Shown here in pieces: positions 38,401-47,501 of a stretch of DNA of 64,000 nt. Location: NCBI GenBank assembly GCA_964035545.1, contig OZ037769.1, forward strand, positions 11,539,133-11,603,132. Direction: 5' to 3'. A program made the translations under genes and the position numbers. The notes under the pieces were generated by a model. The model ran no database searches. It was not told where the DNA came from and worked only from the letters and a program-made list of their open reading frames with translations. The DNA is from Bugula neritina (Eukaryota > Bryozoa > Gymnolaemata > Cheilostomatida > Bugulidae). Numbering within the stretch: position 1 is the first letter of the stretch; each line of letters begins with the position of its first letter.

Positions 38401-41400
38401 GTTTCGGTTAATCGGGCCACGGGTACTCTTCCTCTTCTACGGTAGGAGGGGGGGGGTGGCTGCGTGACGGTAGGATCTATCTTCTAGTTCCTCCCTTAGG
38501 CAGTCTCACCCGCAACAGAACGCCAGACTGTTGAAGGGGTTTACACCTGTCAGTACGACACCTCGACCGAGTCTCGCAATCTACTAACCACTGATTAATA
38601 ATAATCATGTGGCCGACCGCCCCACTCAAGTCGTCAGTGAATCACCTGACTTGGGAAACCAACTTTATCGTTATGATAAAGCGAGACTGATTTAGGCTAC
38701 TAGCTTGAATTCTACTTAATTAATAGAATTATACTAGTAGACTTACCATAAGACAGCCCTGACTTTTAGTCTGCTGCCCACTTAGGCTACGTAGTACGCC
38801 AGCCTGCCAAGTACATGCGTGCACGTTGGCAGTTGAAATAGAAAAGAACGCTTTTTGCAGTGAAAGTGATCACATAATACCTCCTTCACTAGCGAGCTGA
38901 CTTCGCTCTTTCCTTTACCTCGCCCCCCAGACTTCTTTTGTACTTGTCGACACGCTACAAGATGCAGTACGTGTCGACCAAGTCGCACAAGAAGTCTCTC
39001 AAATAAGATGGTGGCGCCCTGGTACGTTGGCTACGTTCCAACGGTACTGGGGAATTTGCTGCGACTGGTGACTTTTCCACCAAAGGTGGTGTCACCAGTA
39101 CGGGGGGGTCCACCCCCAGCTGCCTCTCCCTCAGTATCCTGAGGAATTTCCATCTCATCCGGAACGATGGGCCTGTCGACCGGCTCCGACAGGTCTTCAG
39201 GTGTGTCGACCTCCTCTTCCTGGGGTGGAGGAGGTTGGGGCTGGTCGGCTGGCGCATCAGCCGCCCCGTCCTGGTCTGGCAGTATCTCCTCAATCTCTCG
39301 ATATGCCATGGGTCGCCCCCTCATAGGGGGGCGCCTAGCTGGCTCCAAGAGAGGAGGTGCTTGACCTGCCGCATCAGGACTTGCCCAGTGAGGTTTTAGC
39401 CGTGCCTCGTTCTGGACCGACACTTGTCCAGACCGTTCCACTTTGTATGTGTGATTTGGCATTACCTCAATTACGCAGTAGGGACCTACGAACTTCGGCT
39501 GCAACTTGGCTGCCTGTCCGCGCCTGCGGCGATGACTGGTCATCCAGACCCAGTCCCCCACCTTGTATAAAGGTGGGTCGTCAGAGTCACCACTCCTGAC
39601 CTGCCACTGCTGCTCACGTAGCACCTCGTGAGCCGTCCCCATGCGTTTTACGAGCTTGTCCACGTAGTCGTGGACATTGCTCTCTGGATTCGGAACATGA
39701 TAGGTTACGTGCTCAGGAACCCTTGTTTCTCTCCCCAGCATGAGAAAATTAGGGGTCTCCAGTGTACTGGAGTGAGGGGTACTACGGTACGCTCGCATGA
39801 TCTGCGGCAACACCAAGTCCCACTCTTCCTGGCTCCTACCGATAAGCAGGCTTCTCAGAGAGTCCCCTAGCATTCGGTTGTTCCGCTCCACGACCCCGTT
39901 CCCTTGCGGGTGATACGGGGTCGTCTGACTCTGGTTTACCCCCCACATTCTACAGAGATCGCTCATAAGTTGCGACTGAAACTGGGCGCCCTGGTCAGAG
40001 TGTATCTGCTCCGGCAAGCCGAAATAGCAGAACACCTGTTGATCCAGAGCTCTGGCCACCGAGGGGGCCGATGCATCTGGAATAGCCAGTGCATCAGACC
40101 ACAGCGTGAAATGGTCAGTTAATACCAGTATCCAGTTATTACCTCTCGCTGTAGTGGGCATGGGGCCTACCAGATCGACAGCAACCACCTGCCACGGACG
40201 ACCGGCATGGAGGCGACGCCTCCCTGCGGTCTCAGTGGGGCGGCCATGCTTGCTAGCTTGGCACACCTCGCACTTCCGCACCCGGAGTCGGACATCCCGG
40301 GTCATACCGGGCCAAAACCACTGGAGTTGAAGACACCTGATCACCCGGCTAGCTCCTGCGTGAGCTTGCTTATGGGTGTCCCAGATCAACTCCCGCCGCA
40401 GAGCTGACGGGCAGACTACCCTCTCTCGTTCACTGCGATTGGTGCCGGCTGCCAACGTGATCGTTAGCAGCCCATCGCTGTTGAACCTTAGGGAGTCCCA
40501 GCGGTCACAGAAGTACTTAAACTCAGTACTCTTCACTCGCTGTTCAGCCTCACTCGGCCGCCGTCCCTCCTTCTTGGCCCGGACTAGGTCAGCTACCACT
40601 CCTGGTAGCGTGGACTGGAGCCGGCATAGCTCCCTGACGTTCCGAAGCAACGTGGGGTTTGCGTGAAGGTTGTTAACAGCTTTGTTGGGTGATTCGGACA
40701 GGAGTTGCCCTTCTTCCCAGCTGCACACACCCGCTTTCCCCAACTGCGCTTCGACGTCCGAGCGAGGGGGTCCACCGTCCCTGCGCTCGATATTCTGGCA
40801 TTGCTTACACCCATCTGCCTGGCGGCGGCTGAGTCCATCTGCATTACCGTGTTTCTTACCGGGTCGATGCTCGATCCGATAAGAAAACTCTGCCAGGATC
40901 TCTAGCCAGCGCGCCACTTGGCTGGATGGTTCTGCCCGTCGACACAGCCATATCAGGGACGCATGATCCGTCCGAAGCCGGAATGTGCGCCCATATAGAT
41001 ATGGTCTAAAGTGTTTGACCGCCTTGACTACTGCCAAGAGTTCCCTCCTGGTTGTACAGTAGTTCTTCTCAGGCGCCGACAGGGCCTTGCTATAGTAAGC
41101 CACCACCACCTCGCGACCATCTTGGACCTGCGATAGCACAGCCCCCACATTATGGTTACTGGCATCAGTATCCAAAATGTACTCCTTCGCAGGGTCAGGA
41201 TACGCCAAGATGGGTGCTTCCACCAGGCGATCCTTCAGGTGGTCAAATGCCTTCTGCTCAACCTGCGTCCACTGCCATCGCACCCCCTTTGCGGTCAGCC
41301 GATTTAACGGCTGTGCAATTCCTGCGAAGCCTGGTATGTACTGACGATAGTACCCTACCAGCCCCAGGAACGCCCGCAATTCAGAGAGGTCGACAGGAAC

Positions 41401-44400
41401 GGCCCAGTCCCTCACAGCCCGTACCTTCTCGGGGTCGGTGGCGACCCCGTCTCGACCAACTACATGGCCCAGGTACTTGACCTCGCGTTGCAGTAATGCA
41501 CACTTCGAGGGCTTTAGCTTCAGGTTAGCAGCTCGGAGTCTGTCGAACACCTCCCTGAGTCGACTGACATGTGTGTCGAAGTCGGGGGAGATGACGATGA
41601 CATCATCGAGATATATGAGCAAGGTCTTCCAGTGCAGCCCACTCAGGACCTGCTCCATGAGTCGCTGGAAGGTGGCTGGTGCGGACGTCAGTCCGAATGG
41701 CAACACCTTCCATTTCCAGAGCCCATCCCGCGTTATGAACGCGGCCTTGTCCTGTGCTTCAGGACTCAGGGGCACCTGCCAATACCCGCTTAGCAAGTCC
41801 AACGTGCTGAAAAACTTGCTACCAGCTAAGGCATCGAGCGACTCATCGATCCTCGGGAGAGGGTAAGCGTCCTGGATGGTCACGCTGTTCAGCCTGCGAT
41901 AGTCAACGCAAAACCTCCAGCTACCATCCTTTTTCCGAACCAAAACGACTGGAGAACTCCAGGCCCCATGGCCTGGCTCAATCAGGTCCCGGTTCAGAAG
42001 GTCTTGCACCTGACGGCTCACTTCTCTCTCCTTCTCAGGACCTAACCGACGGGTCGGCTGCCGAATCGGCACCGTCCCCGCCGCCAGGGGTATCTCATGA
42101 CGAACCGTCTCAGTCAGACCCATGTCATGGTCGCCGCAACTGAACACGTCCTTGTACTCAGAGAGTAGCCGCGCCATCTCCAGGCGTTCTCGCTTGCTCT
42201 CGCAGCCATCACAGGCATCCTCGTACAACTCTGTTACGTGTTCAGGCACCGGCCCCCTGCCGTCTCTAGTGGGTACTCCCCGGGCACCGCCCGCTGTTTC
42301 CAGCGCGGGCCCTACATCCTCCTCTTGCACGGAGTGGAACTTCCCTACTAGAGACCCAGCCGGTAATTCTACCGGCTCCGTGAAAGGGTTTACGCACTGG
42401 ACCAGGAACTCCCTCCGCTCATCCAGTCTATTCAGACTGTTAGCGAGCTGGACGCCCCCCAGTGCACCTTCCACCACTCCGAGCTCGGAGATCTCCCTAC
42501 AGTTCACTCTGCAGCGAACTGTAGCCCGGGAGCGCCCAGGTACAGTACAGCGCTGTACCACCTGCACTCCCCCCACCAAGGGTCGGCCAAATCGGTCGAC
42601 ACAGGCCAGCTCACGCCCCGCCATCACTACTGCCGACTTGCTAAAGTCGATGTAGCACCTGTGTCTCTTCAGAAATGGCATGCCCAAGATGGCATCCTCC
42701 TTGAGTTGACTGACGATGAAGGTCTCACTGATCATCTGATCACGGACTCTACCAGTCAACTGGATTACCCCATAGAAAGGAATACACGACCCGTCCGCCA
42801 ACGTGCCGTGTTCCCCCTCATATGGTTCTAGGCTAGCCCTGTCCTTGGCACTGAGAGTGTCGAAGAGACGTCGACTCAGTAGATTTGTGGTACACCCAGT
42901 ATCCAACAGGAATGTGGCAGCTTTACCAGCAATTACAGTATTTTAGAGTTGGTACAAGGAAGTAAATGTACCAAATTTACATGGTCTACTTTTTGTTTTT
43001 ATCAAATTTCTGACTTACAGCCTGGTTGGGTTTTTTGTTTATGTAATTGATACCGCAGCTGTAAAATTAATGTCAACTGTGTGAAACCAAGTATTTAACA
43101 ACACATAAAAAATATTACATTGATTCTAAACTTGTATAAATTGATATCACAGCTAGGATAGATGTTGGTAATAGAGGCATAAACTCAGCACCCAATGTTG
43201 GACAAGCTCAGATAGAGCATGCTGAAATCTTCTCACCCTCCCCTGCCAGAACCCAAAGTGTAGAGACTACCGAGTGTAAGAATAAGGAGAGCTCTGGTGA
43301 TTTGTTAGTAGCTGAACCTTCCACTGAGTGTGAGTAGCACAGCTATGCTTTCTTAATAAATCCTCATAATTAATGATATTCCTACATTTCTCATGCATTA
43401 GGAGTGTTTACTATGTTTACTAAAATGACCCTGTCTACCATTAAGACAATTTTGCCTGATCATTTCACAATAAAGTAAACAATTTGCATTCAGTGGTGGC
43501 TACACTTATTTGGCAGTATCTGTAAACATGAGCAGTTTATTTCACAGCTGGGATAGATGCTGGCGACAGAGACATAGGCCAAGAACCTGGTGTTGAATCA
43601 ACTCAGATAGTGGATGCTGGAATAGTGTCACCTTCTCCTGCTAAAAAACAAGAGATTGAGAATCCTGAGTTTACGATTAAGGAAAACTCTGATGATTTGC
43701 TAATAGCTGAATCTCTCACGGAGTGTGAGTAGAGCAGCTATTGATAATTTTAATAAATCCTTATGGCTAATTTTACTATATTCTTCAAGCATTATAAACA
43801 CAGATATTTTTTTGCACATCAATTCTTCTGTACATCTTTGGATGTGCATTTCACAATAAAGTGAATAGCTTTCATTCTATAATGAATGAAAATAAATAAT
43901 ATGATCTACTCTACTGTCGGCATTTGTTTCACAGCTGGAAAAGATATTGGTGACAAAGACTCAGTACCTGATACTGGGCAATTTCAAAAAGAGGATGGGA
44001 AAACAGGGTCACCCCTTCCTGTTAGAATTCTAGGAGATAAAGATGCTGAGGCTATGACCAGACTGAACTATGATGATCTGCTAGTAGTGAAAGCTAGCAT
44101 GGAGTGTGAGTCTACTCAGGCTACTCAGTGTTGTACTTCTGTATGCATCTTCACTGAACTATATTTACTTACTGAATACTAGACCTCATAGAGGGTGAAG
44201 AGGTGTACTGGGGAATGCTACATATTTTTAGCAGGGGTGGGCAACTTGTTTTGCTCATGGCCAAGTTCAGAGGTCAGCCAAAACGAAGGGCCACATGATT
44301 GTACACTTATTAAATTTTATTATAATAAAGTAATTTGACGCCAAACCTGTACTGCGCCAATCAAAATAGCAATGACAGTTTTTACCTATCCTAAGCATTA

Positions 44401-45725
44401 AAAGGGCCACTGAAAAGTGAGCAAAAAGGTTCCATATTCCCATCACAATGTGTCCCAATTTAATCTCTGTTTCATGTATTTCTATACATCAATATTAACT
44501 ATTGTAGCATTTACATCAAAGATACATCCTGTGTATGGGTCGCTAATGGTTAGAGCTCTTGTTTCTTCAATGTATAGACATTCCGGTCACCATGATCTCT
44601 ACACTATATTCAAACAGGTAGGTTACCAGCTAATTTTTTTAATACAGACTCCATTACCCTAGAAACCACAGTTGCAAAGAAACACTGTGAAACCACATTG
44701 CATCTGTAGCAATGCTGAAAGACATTCACTGGTTCCAAGCTTCGAATAAATGATTTTTCATGTTTAGAAGCAGTTGCATCTAATGAAACCACATAACTAC
44801 AATCATAGGTTCATGCAAACCGCAACCACAAACTCAGCCTTATGAACCTCCATTCCCAATGTCCAAAGTCATGGTAACTCGGCAAACCCAATGTTTTCAA
44901 TGGCCAACTAAATTTCTCCCAATATAGTTACAGCAGCCATCACAATGCTACATGCAAATAATTGTAAACAAAAAATGGCATGTCAATAGGTGGGCTGGTC
45001 TCGTGATGTGTTGGAAAAGAACTATTCCAGATCACTTTAAGAAGAGATGCTTGAAAGTTTAAACCCTACTATCAGCATGTTGTTTTTATCATGTAGCTGA
45101 GAATAGGATTCTTTTTCACTCTCAATTTTGTCAAATTAAGCGGAATTATTTATTTTCTGTTCTCAAAAAACTATCAACCTTCAAAAACTATGCAACAGTT
45201 TGCTGCCCAGTCGGTGTGAATTGACTCAAGTCATTTTCTGTTGCATGATTTTGCTTGATTACTTTATGGTTTTTACCCAACTTTGATGTACTTTCAGTAT
45301 GAATAGTCAACTCTGCTTGCTCCATTCTACTGCTAGAAAGCTTTTAGTTTAATAGAGAGGTAGTTCTCCCCTGAAAGCTATAGTCTGCAACAGCAACAAG
45401 GCTTATAGTAGTACTCATATATTCCACTATGACATCATCCTTCTGTCTGAGTCTCAGAAGGTAGAATTCTGGGATATCTGACTCATGTCACATGACTCGT
45501 AGTCACATAGCTTCAAGTCATAAACTTTTTTCTTTGAAATGTAAATTGTTGAAATATACAGTTTATTGTGATTATGTTTAGGTACAGACTAAAGTCAGGA
45601 AACTGTGCCTAGAGAAAAGGTTAGACAGTGGACAGCTGGTTGTAGCCTGGGATACTCTCACTCACATGAGAAAACTTTACCTGTTTTCTGGTTTCAATGG
45701 ATACAAAAGAGATGATAACTCTTAA
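26454..45725 (+). CDS. LRR-ROC-COR-caspase fusion protein (ROCO family), 15 exons
   Basis: Proposed coding exons: 26454-26463, 27054-27288, 27474-27617, 28276-28419, 29035-29178, 31943-33951, 34415-34507, 34836-34956, 35142-35304, 35508-35730, 43153-43329, 43548-43724, 43935-44105, 44508-44617, 45582-45725. All junctions are GT-AG and phases agree, giving 4,065 nt, about 1,354 residues. Domains in order: N-terminal region, LRRs (about 80-300), ROC GTPase (about 320-530), COR (about 540-880), acidic linker, caspase p20 (about 967-1095), repeated linker, p10 (about 1270-1354). ROC-COR modules dimerise and bind GTP; a caspase is a cysteine protease. The combination suggests a cytosolic sensor that switches a protease, by analogy with NLR or apoptosome logic; this is inferred. 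The junction 34956/35142 is the least certain, as the stronger-looking donor after 34943 would break the frame. There is no signal peptide and no membrane segment. Confidence 0.8.
27054..27288 (+). CDS. ROCO-caspase exon 2: N-terminal region, start of LRR array
   Basis: Acceptor TTGCAG precedes 27054 and donor GTAATG follows 27288. The 235 bases are open in the one frame that fits both neighbours and read RRYYVWFNSVSIEESDREWM at the start and LFPHLTHLLLKGIG near the end. The latter resembles a degenerate LRR. The first 50 residues match no domain I know. Confidence 0.6.
27474..27617 (+). CDS. ROCO-caspase exon 3: two LRR units
   Basis: A 144-bp phase 2-2 exon encodes LKTLKKLNVSRHLLSDDIP and LQSLRELNIIGCSLRTLPKR, two LRRs of about 24 residues. 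Acceptor TTTTACAG and donor GTGTGT flank it. It is homologous to the next two exons and equal to them in length. Confidence 0.85.
27661..28018 (-). mobile_element. LTR-like insertion (probable solo LTR) in intron 3
   Basis: On the minus strand the piece runs from TGTGCAATTATG to GCTCCAACA, so it has TG...CA ends. It carries GATCGG-type palindromic words, a TATA box (AGTATATAAGG near 27815), the motif CCACTGGAGCTCGCTAG, and a polyadenylation signal CAATAAAG near 27725. This is the layout of a U3-R-U5 LTR. The GC-rich text contrasts sharply with the surrounding intron. No clear target duplication is seen. It is related to the element at 30184-30530, which is inserted in the opposite orientation. 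Confidence 0.6.
28276..28419 (+). CDS. ROCO-caspase exon 4: two LRR units
   Basis: A 144-bp phase 2-2 exon beginning ISQLRNLEILNMPRNNLSNN and ending LKELNISGCTLTTLP, flanked by TTACAG and GTGTTT. It is closely related to exon 3 and exon 5, so the array grew by exon duplication. Confidence 0.85.
28855..28893. repeat. TA dinucleotide tract
   Basis: A run of TATATA units with a few C substitutions lies in the intron between LRR exons 4 and 5. Confidence 0.85.
29035..29178 (+). CDS. ROCO-caspase exon 5: two LRR units
   Basis: A 144-bp phase 2-2 exon reading MSRLRNLQILNVSWNRLSGN and LKELNISDCHLRTLPKR, with TTACAG before it and GTGTGG after it. It shares the exon length and frame of exons 3 and 4. 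Confidence 0.85.
30184..30530 (+). mobile_element. LTR-like insertion with CCGAAAT palindrome array, intron 5
   Basis: From 30190 to 30319 the sequence is a large hairpin: CCTTTGTTGCTGAGATCGG pairs with CCGATCTCGGCAACAAAGG. It is filled with inverted copies of CGGCATTTCGG. Downstream come a TATA box (TATATAAAAG near 30337), ACTACTGGAGCTCGCTGG and a polyadenylation signal AATAAAG near 30425. The order matches an LTR. The TATA-to-GGAGCTCGCT arrangement is shared with 27661-28018. I could not fix the right boundary or a target duplication. Confidence 0.55.
30570..31940. other. Intron sequence, nothing recognised
   Basis: The rest of the 2.76-kb intron between LRR exon 5 and the ROC exon is AT-rich. 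I found no further 144-bp LRR exon in it, though a diverged one could be missed. Confidence 0.5.
31943..33951 (+). CDS. ROCO-caspase exon 6: last LRRs, ROC GTPase and COR
   Basis: The exon opens after TTTTAG with LRR text (LQDLQRLDISDN, LSSLQELDISDNNRLKSL). ROC motifs follow: P-loop GNTMAGKTS (32253-32279), DMGGQE as the G3 motif (32415-32432) and THRD in the G4 position (32622-32633). The COR domain shows LTYMHDCGKILWY and TKLLTVLYHHD near 33020-33140. The C-terminal third includes a VHCGHCLLLGNPHP cysteine pair, similar to the tail of MFHAS1-like ROCO proteins. ROC-COR proteins bind GTP and dimerise through COR. The donor is CCAT|GTATGT after 33951; reading through would stop at 33974. The exon has no stops or frameshifts over 2 kb, so the gene is under constraint or young. 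Confidence 0.92.
34415..34507 (+). CDS. ROCO-caspase exon 7: linker
   Basis: A 93-bp phase 1-1 exon (ETLSEADSEKFKSAVSELIA) between CATTACAG and GTAGAG. It fits the phase of the ROC-COR exon exactly. No domain assignment; it is likely a helical linker between COR and caspase. Confidence 0.7.
34836..34956 (+). CDS. ROCO-caspase exon 8: acidic linker
   Basis: After TCTCCAG the frame reads ENNDQSDLRTEEVTANDDLS then DLSDEDEYLYPDKEK, a strongly acidic, probably disordered linker. Two donors are possible: after 34943 (AAAG|GTGTGC) or after 34956 (ATGAG|GTTGAT). Only the second keeps the caspase exon in frame, so I use it. The first may reflect an alternative isoform. Confidence 0.6.
35142..35304 (+). 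CDS. ROCO-caspase exon 9: caspase p20, first part
   Basis: The frame reads MTRKRGRALIINNKNF, then LCRAGSDVDVENMSVMLKDF and FDVVTHTDLKTE, the classical start of a caspase large subunit with its RGxALIINN strand and GSDVD loop (family form GTDVD, with the substrate-binding arginine just upstream). The acceptor is TATACAG; the donor GAG|GTAGGT is strong. Phase 2 start, phase 0 end. Confidence 0.85.
35508..35730 (+). CDS. ROCO-caspase exon 10: caspase p20 with His-Cys dyad
   Basis: The exon runs from TTTCCAG to GTAAGT. It contains HVLVIMTHGGVGGFIYGVD, with the catalytic histidine at 35589-35591, and KPKIIILETCSG, with the catalytic cysteine codon at 35721-35723. In most caspases the active-site motif is QACxG; here it is ETCSG. 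Both dyad residues are kept, so activity is possible, with an altered oxyanion or S1 neighbourhood. Phase 0 start, phase 1 end. Confidence 0.88.
38290..38460 (-). pseudogene. Remnant of the Gypsy element 1 third ORF (coiled-coil part)
   Basis: A minus-strand frame with one stop reads LDQFLSTNVKKLQ then MARLCEEQEQVAAEVTKL, a heptad-like helical stretch downstream of pol. The other two Gypsy elements have a coiled coil in the same position in their third ORF. No zinc-finger half is recognisable here. A poly-G/C run near 38448 sits at a frame change. Confidence 0.4.
38955..42936 (-). CDS. pol: Gypsy element 1 pol polyprotein (protease-RT-RNase H-integrase)
   Basis: One uninterrupted frame of about 1,290 codons ends near 39031, and an overlapping frame (39293-38955) carries the C-terminal tail with RTRAPPSYLRDFLCD. 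Counted from the protease aspartate: DTG (aspartic protease) at 2-4, reverse transcriptase about 300-500 with YLDD at 432-435, tether FLGLVGYYRQYIP, RNase H about 575-690 (DTDASNHNVGAVLS), integrase zinc domain near 845-882 (H..H..C..C), and DDE residues near D911, D971 and E1007. The enzyme core is intact, but the N-terminal side of the protease and all of gag are missing, so the copy is non-autonomous. It copies element RNA into DNA and integrates it. Confidence 0.93.
43153..43329 (+). CDS. ROCO-caspase exon 11: linker repeat A
   Basis: A 177-bp phase 1-1 exon between ATCACAG and GTGAGT. It reads RIDVGNRGINSAPNVGQAQI, later FSPSPARTQSVE and SSGDLLVAEPSTE. It is homologous to the following two exons and holds the intersubunit linker followed by the first p10-like strand (DLLVA). 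Confidence 0.75.
43548..43724 (+). CDS. ROCO-caspase exon 12: linker repeat B
   Basis: A 177-bp phase 1-1 exon between TTTCACAG and GTGAGT, reading GIDAGDRDIGQEPGVESTQI, VSPSPAKKQEIE and SDDLLIAESLTE. It aligns end to end with repeat A. Because the exon is symmetric in phase, it can be skipped or duplicated without changing the frame. Confidence 0.75.
43935..44105 (+). CDS. ROCO-caspase exon 13: linker repeat C joining p10
   Basis: A 171-bp phase 1-1 exon between TTTCACAG and GTGAGT, reading GKDIGDKDSVPDTGQFQ and YDDLLVVKASME. This copy leads directly into the p10 exon, where DLLVVKAS matches the first p10 strand of caspases (family form ADFLVAYST). It is two codons shorter than repeats A and B. 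Confidence 0.78.
44508..44617 (+). CDS. ROCO-caspase exon 14: caspase p10, first part
   Basis: Acceptor TTGTAG, donor GTAGGT. The frame reads SKIHPVYGSLMVRALVSSM and HSGHHDLYTIFKQ, matching the p10 pattern GS-x-F-I-Q-A-L-C ... DLxxILTxV. Phase 1 start, phase 0 end. The tryptophan of the usual YVSWR pocket is replaced in FTSKIHP, which may change P4/P2 preference. Confidence 0.85.
45582..45725 (+). CDS. ROCO-caspase exon 15: end of caspase p10 and stop
   Basis: After GTTTAG the frame reads VQTKVRKLCLEKRL and LTHMRKLYLFSGF and ends at TAA 45723-45725. It supplies the last p10 helix and strand (family form STLTKKFYF). It is preceded by about 960 bases of intron. Confidence 0.82.
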   Translation, partial: VQTKVRKLCLEKRLDSGQLVVAWDTLTHMRKLYLFSGFNGYKRDDNS

Positions 45726-45954
45726 ATATACACTGTATTATAGACTTCATTCTAGGTTCACAGATGGCAGTAGTGCACTTAGTGAATCTATAAAATTATA
45801 TGCTTGTGAACATTTTATAGTAGTGACTTTATAAGATTACAGAAATAATTGTGTGCTATGGCAAAAGTTCTCTGATGAAACTAATAGTCATTCTATATTT
45901 ATTGTAATCATGCTGTATGTGTGGCACACATATATGTATACTGATTTTTTGGTA

Positions 45955-45962
45955 TAATAAAC
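45955..45962 (+). terminator. Polyadenylation signal of the ROCO-caspase gene
   Basis: AATAAA occurs about 230 bases after the stop codon, within T-rich sequence. A second AATAAA-like motif lies near 46170. Confidence 0.45.
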
Positions 45963-45969
45963 TGCTAAT

Positions 45970-46906
45970 TTGTATATTTTCATGTTTTTGAGAACATATT
46001 CTTCATATAATGTATCCAGCTACAGCTGTCTATATTTATTATGATGCTGCATTTTACTGGAGTATTAAGTTTTAACATTCATTTTATTAGTATACAAGTT
46101 TCCATTGTATGTTTGTTCTATAATTATGTTTGATTTCACTTAAATTCTGCATATAATCACTGCTACCTAAATAAACTGAATAATATCCCAGAATGAAACA
46201 TTCGAACAATTTCAAGCACGCATTTTAACAAGAATAGTAACAAAGTTATTCACTTCTAAAATGTTTTATACTTGATGATGTTGACAAACGTACTATTAAT
46301 GCTTGCTTGTGGTCACATGATCAGTCAGTTCATGGTGGAAACTGGGGGTTAGGTTCACAATCCGAGATAAAGTTTTGTTCTCTCCTGATGGTTTATCTTG
46401 GGTCTAGGTAAATGTTTCCAGGTGGGTGTGGACCTGCCACCTTTGAGCACTTCGAGAAATCCAAGATGGCCACTAATTATGAAAGAAATCTTAATCTACT
46501 GTAGTAGATATGAAGTCTATAGTATGCTGGGGAAAATTGATTTTCTTTTTATTCAAGTAGATGTGCAATTTTAGAATGAATATGTGCTATGCCAAGGAAT
46601 AGGAACAGAAGTAAAGACCCAAGAGACATGTTGCTCAGCTCAAAAAATCTAAATTTATTCATAAAAATCACATGGTAAAAACGATAAAAAAAACTTTCAA
46701 AATTGCCTGGACAGTTACATATAGAAAAAACGTTGCTTATTGCCGGTGAATAACAAATGAAAAAAGGATTCAGATGCGCATTGTTTAGCTAAAGTTAAAA
46801 TATACCATAATGTATGTAAGTAAACAAATGCCACAAATTCTGATCATGTTCAGATTATACCATTCGGTATAGAAATGCAATCGAATTTTGAGTTTGAGAA
46901 ACATAT
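45970..46906. other. Intergenic DNA, no gene seen
   Basis: AT-rich sequence between the end of the ROCO-caspase gene and the left LTR of Gypsy element 2. It contains no recognisable frame. Confidence 0.5.
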
Positions 46907-47211
46907 TGTTATAATTTTCAGATTTAGGGTTGATGTGCTATCCAGAGAGTCTATTTATTTGCTATAGAACTGCACCAGGATAAGTCGAGTGAACGAGTAT
47001 ATTTTACACACAATTATACATTATAAAAACGATACATTATATTCAAACAAGTTACACATCTAATCTATTTCACACTCTAGCTTCGACTGAGTTAGCAGCG
47101 GGAAACTACAATTGCTGCTAACTATCAACTACGCTAATTGGCTATCCATTGTTCCGGGTCAATTACGCGACCCTACATGTTGTGCTGCTAGTAGTTCCAC
47201 GAACCACCACA
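46907..47211 (-). repeat. 3' LTR of Gypsy element 2
   Basis: The LTR is bounded by TGTTATAA and CCACCACA on the plus strand (TG...CA). A CCAAT-type box (ATTGGCTATC near 47138) is visible. It is matched by the 5' LTR at 54120-54424. Confidence 0.93.
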
Positions 47212-47235
47212 CCGCCCCCACCAGCAGAAAGCCAT
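47212..47235 (-). promoter_or_regulatory. Polypurine tract of Gypsy element 2
   Basis: On the minus strand GGTGGGGGCGG directly precedes the 3' LTR, where plus-strand DNA synthesis is primed in LTR elements. Gypsy element 3 has the equivalent GGAGGGGGCGG at 56862-56872. Confidence 0.75.
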
Positions 47236-47501
47236 CTTTCTAATATATATATAAAAAAAACATTCATTAGTAACCGCATACATCAGTGGACAAAAATAAC
47301 ACATAATATACAGGAAGAGACATAATAATAGACAGAGTCATCATAACGATCCGTTGCATACAATTGGCCAGCTGTAGATAGACGAGGAATACTAGCTAGC
47401 TGTGGTGTTAGACAGGGGATAACCTGTTAAGCAGTTAAACATTTGCATGACATCTTGGTTCCTCCCAAGATGTGAAGTTGCGGAGTATTCTGTGTAGCCA
47501 A

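Larger units (their letters stand above)
37400..42936 (-). mobile_element. Ty3/Gypsy element 1, 5'-truncated
   Basis: The insertion is flanked by AGTATT at 37394-37399 and 42937-42942, consistent with a 6-bp target duplication or microhomology. On the minus strand it starts abruptly within the protease coding region, with no 5' LTR, primer site or gag. It continues through full pol to a 3' region holding a polyadenylation signal near 37478 and probably the 3' LTR; I could not fix the LTR boundary. Truncation of the 5' side is unusual for an LTR element. Confidence 0.75.
35897..42956. mobile_element. TIR foldback element in the caspase intron, split by a Gypsy insertion
   Basis: The left end TGTACCAACTCTAAAA (35897) recurs inverted at 42943-42956. 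The left arm to about 36232 is the imperfect reverse complement of about 37065-37393, sharing CACTCACCACTAT, the TTTTGCCAAAACAGCTG region and a GCATGCATTTTGC-like word. The internal 0.8 kb has no transposase. The right arm is interrupted at AGTATT, where the Gypsy fragment 37400-42936 sits. The superfamily is not evident because no target duplication was found. Confidence 0.7.

Noticed and set aside
39167-42655. Many plus-strand frames of 65-177 codons
   Set aside because: They are antisense shadows of the intact Gypsy pol frame, which carries all the catalytic motifs.
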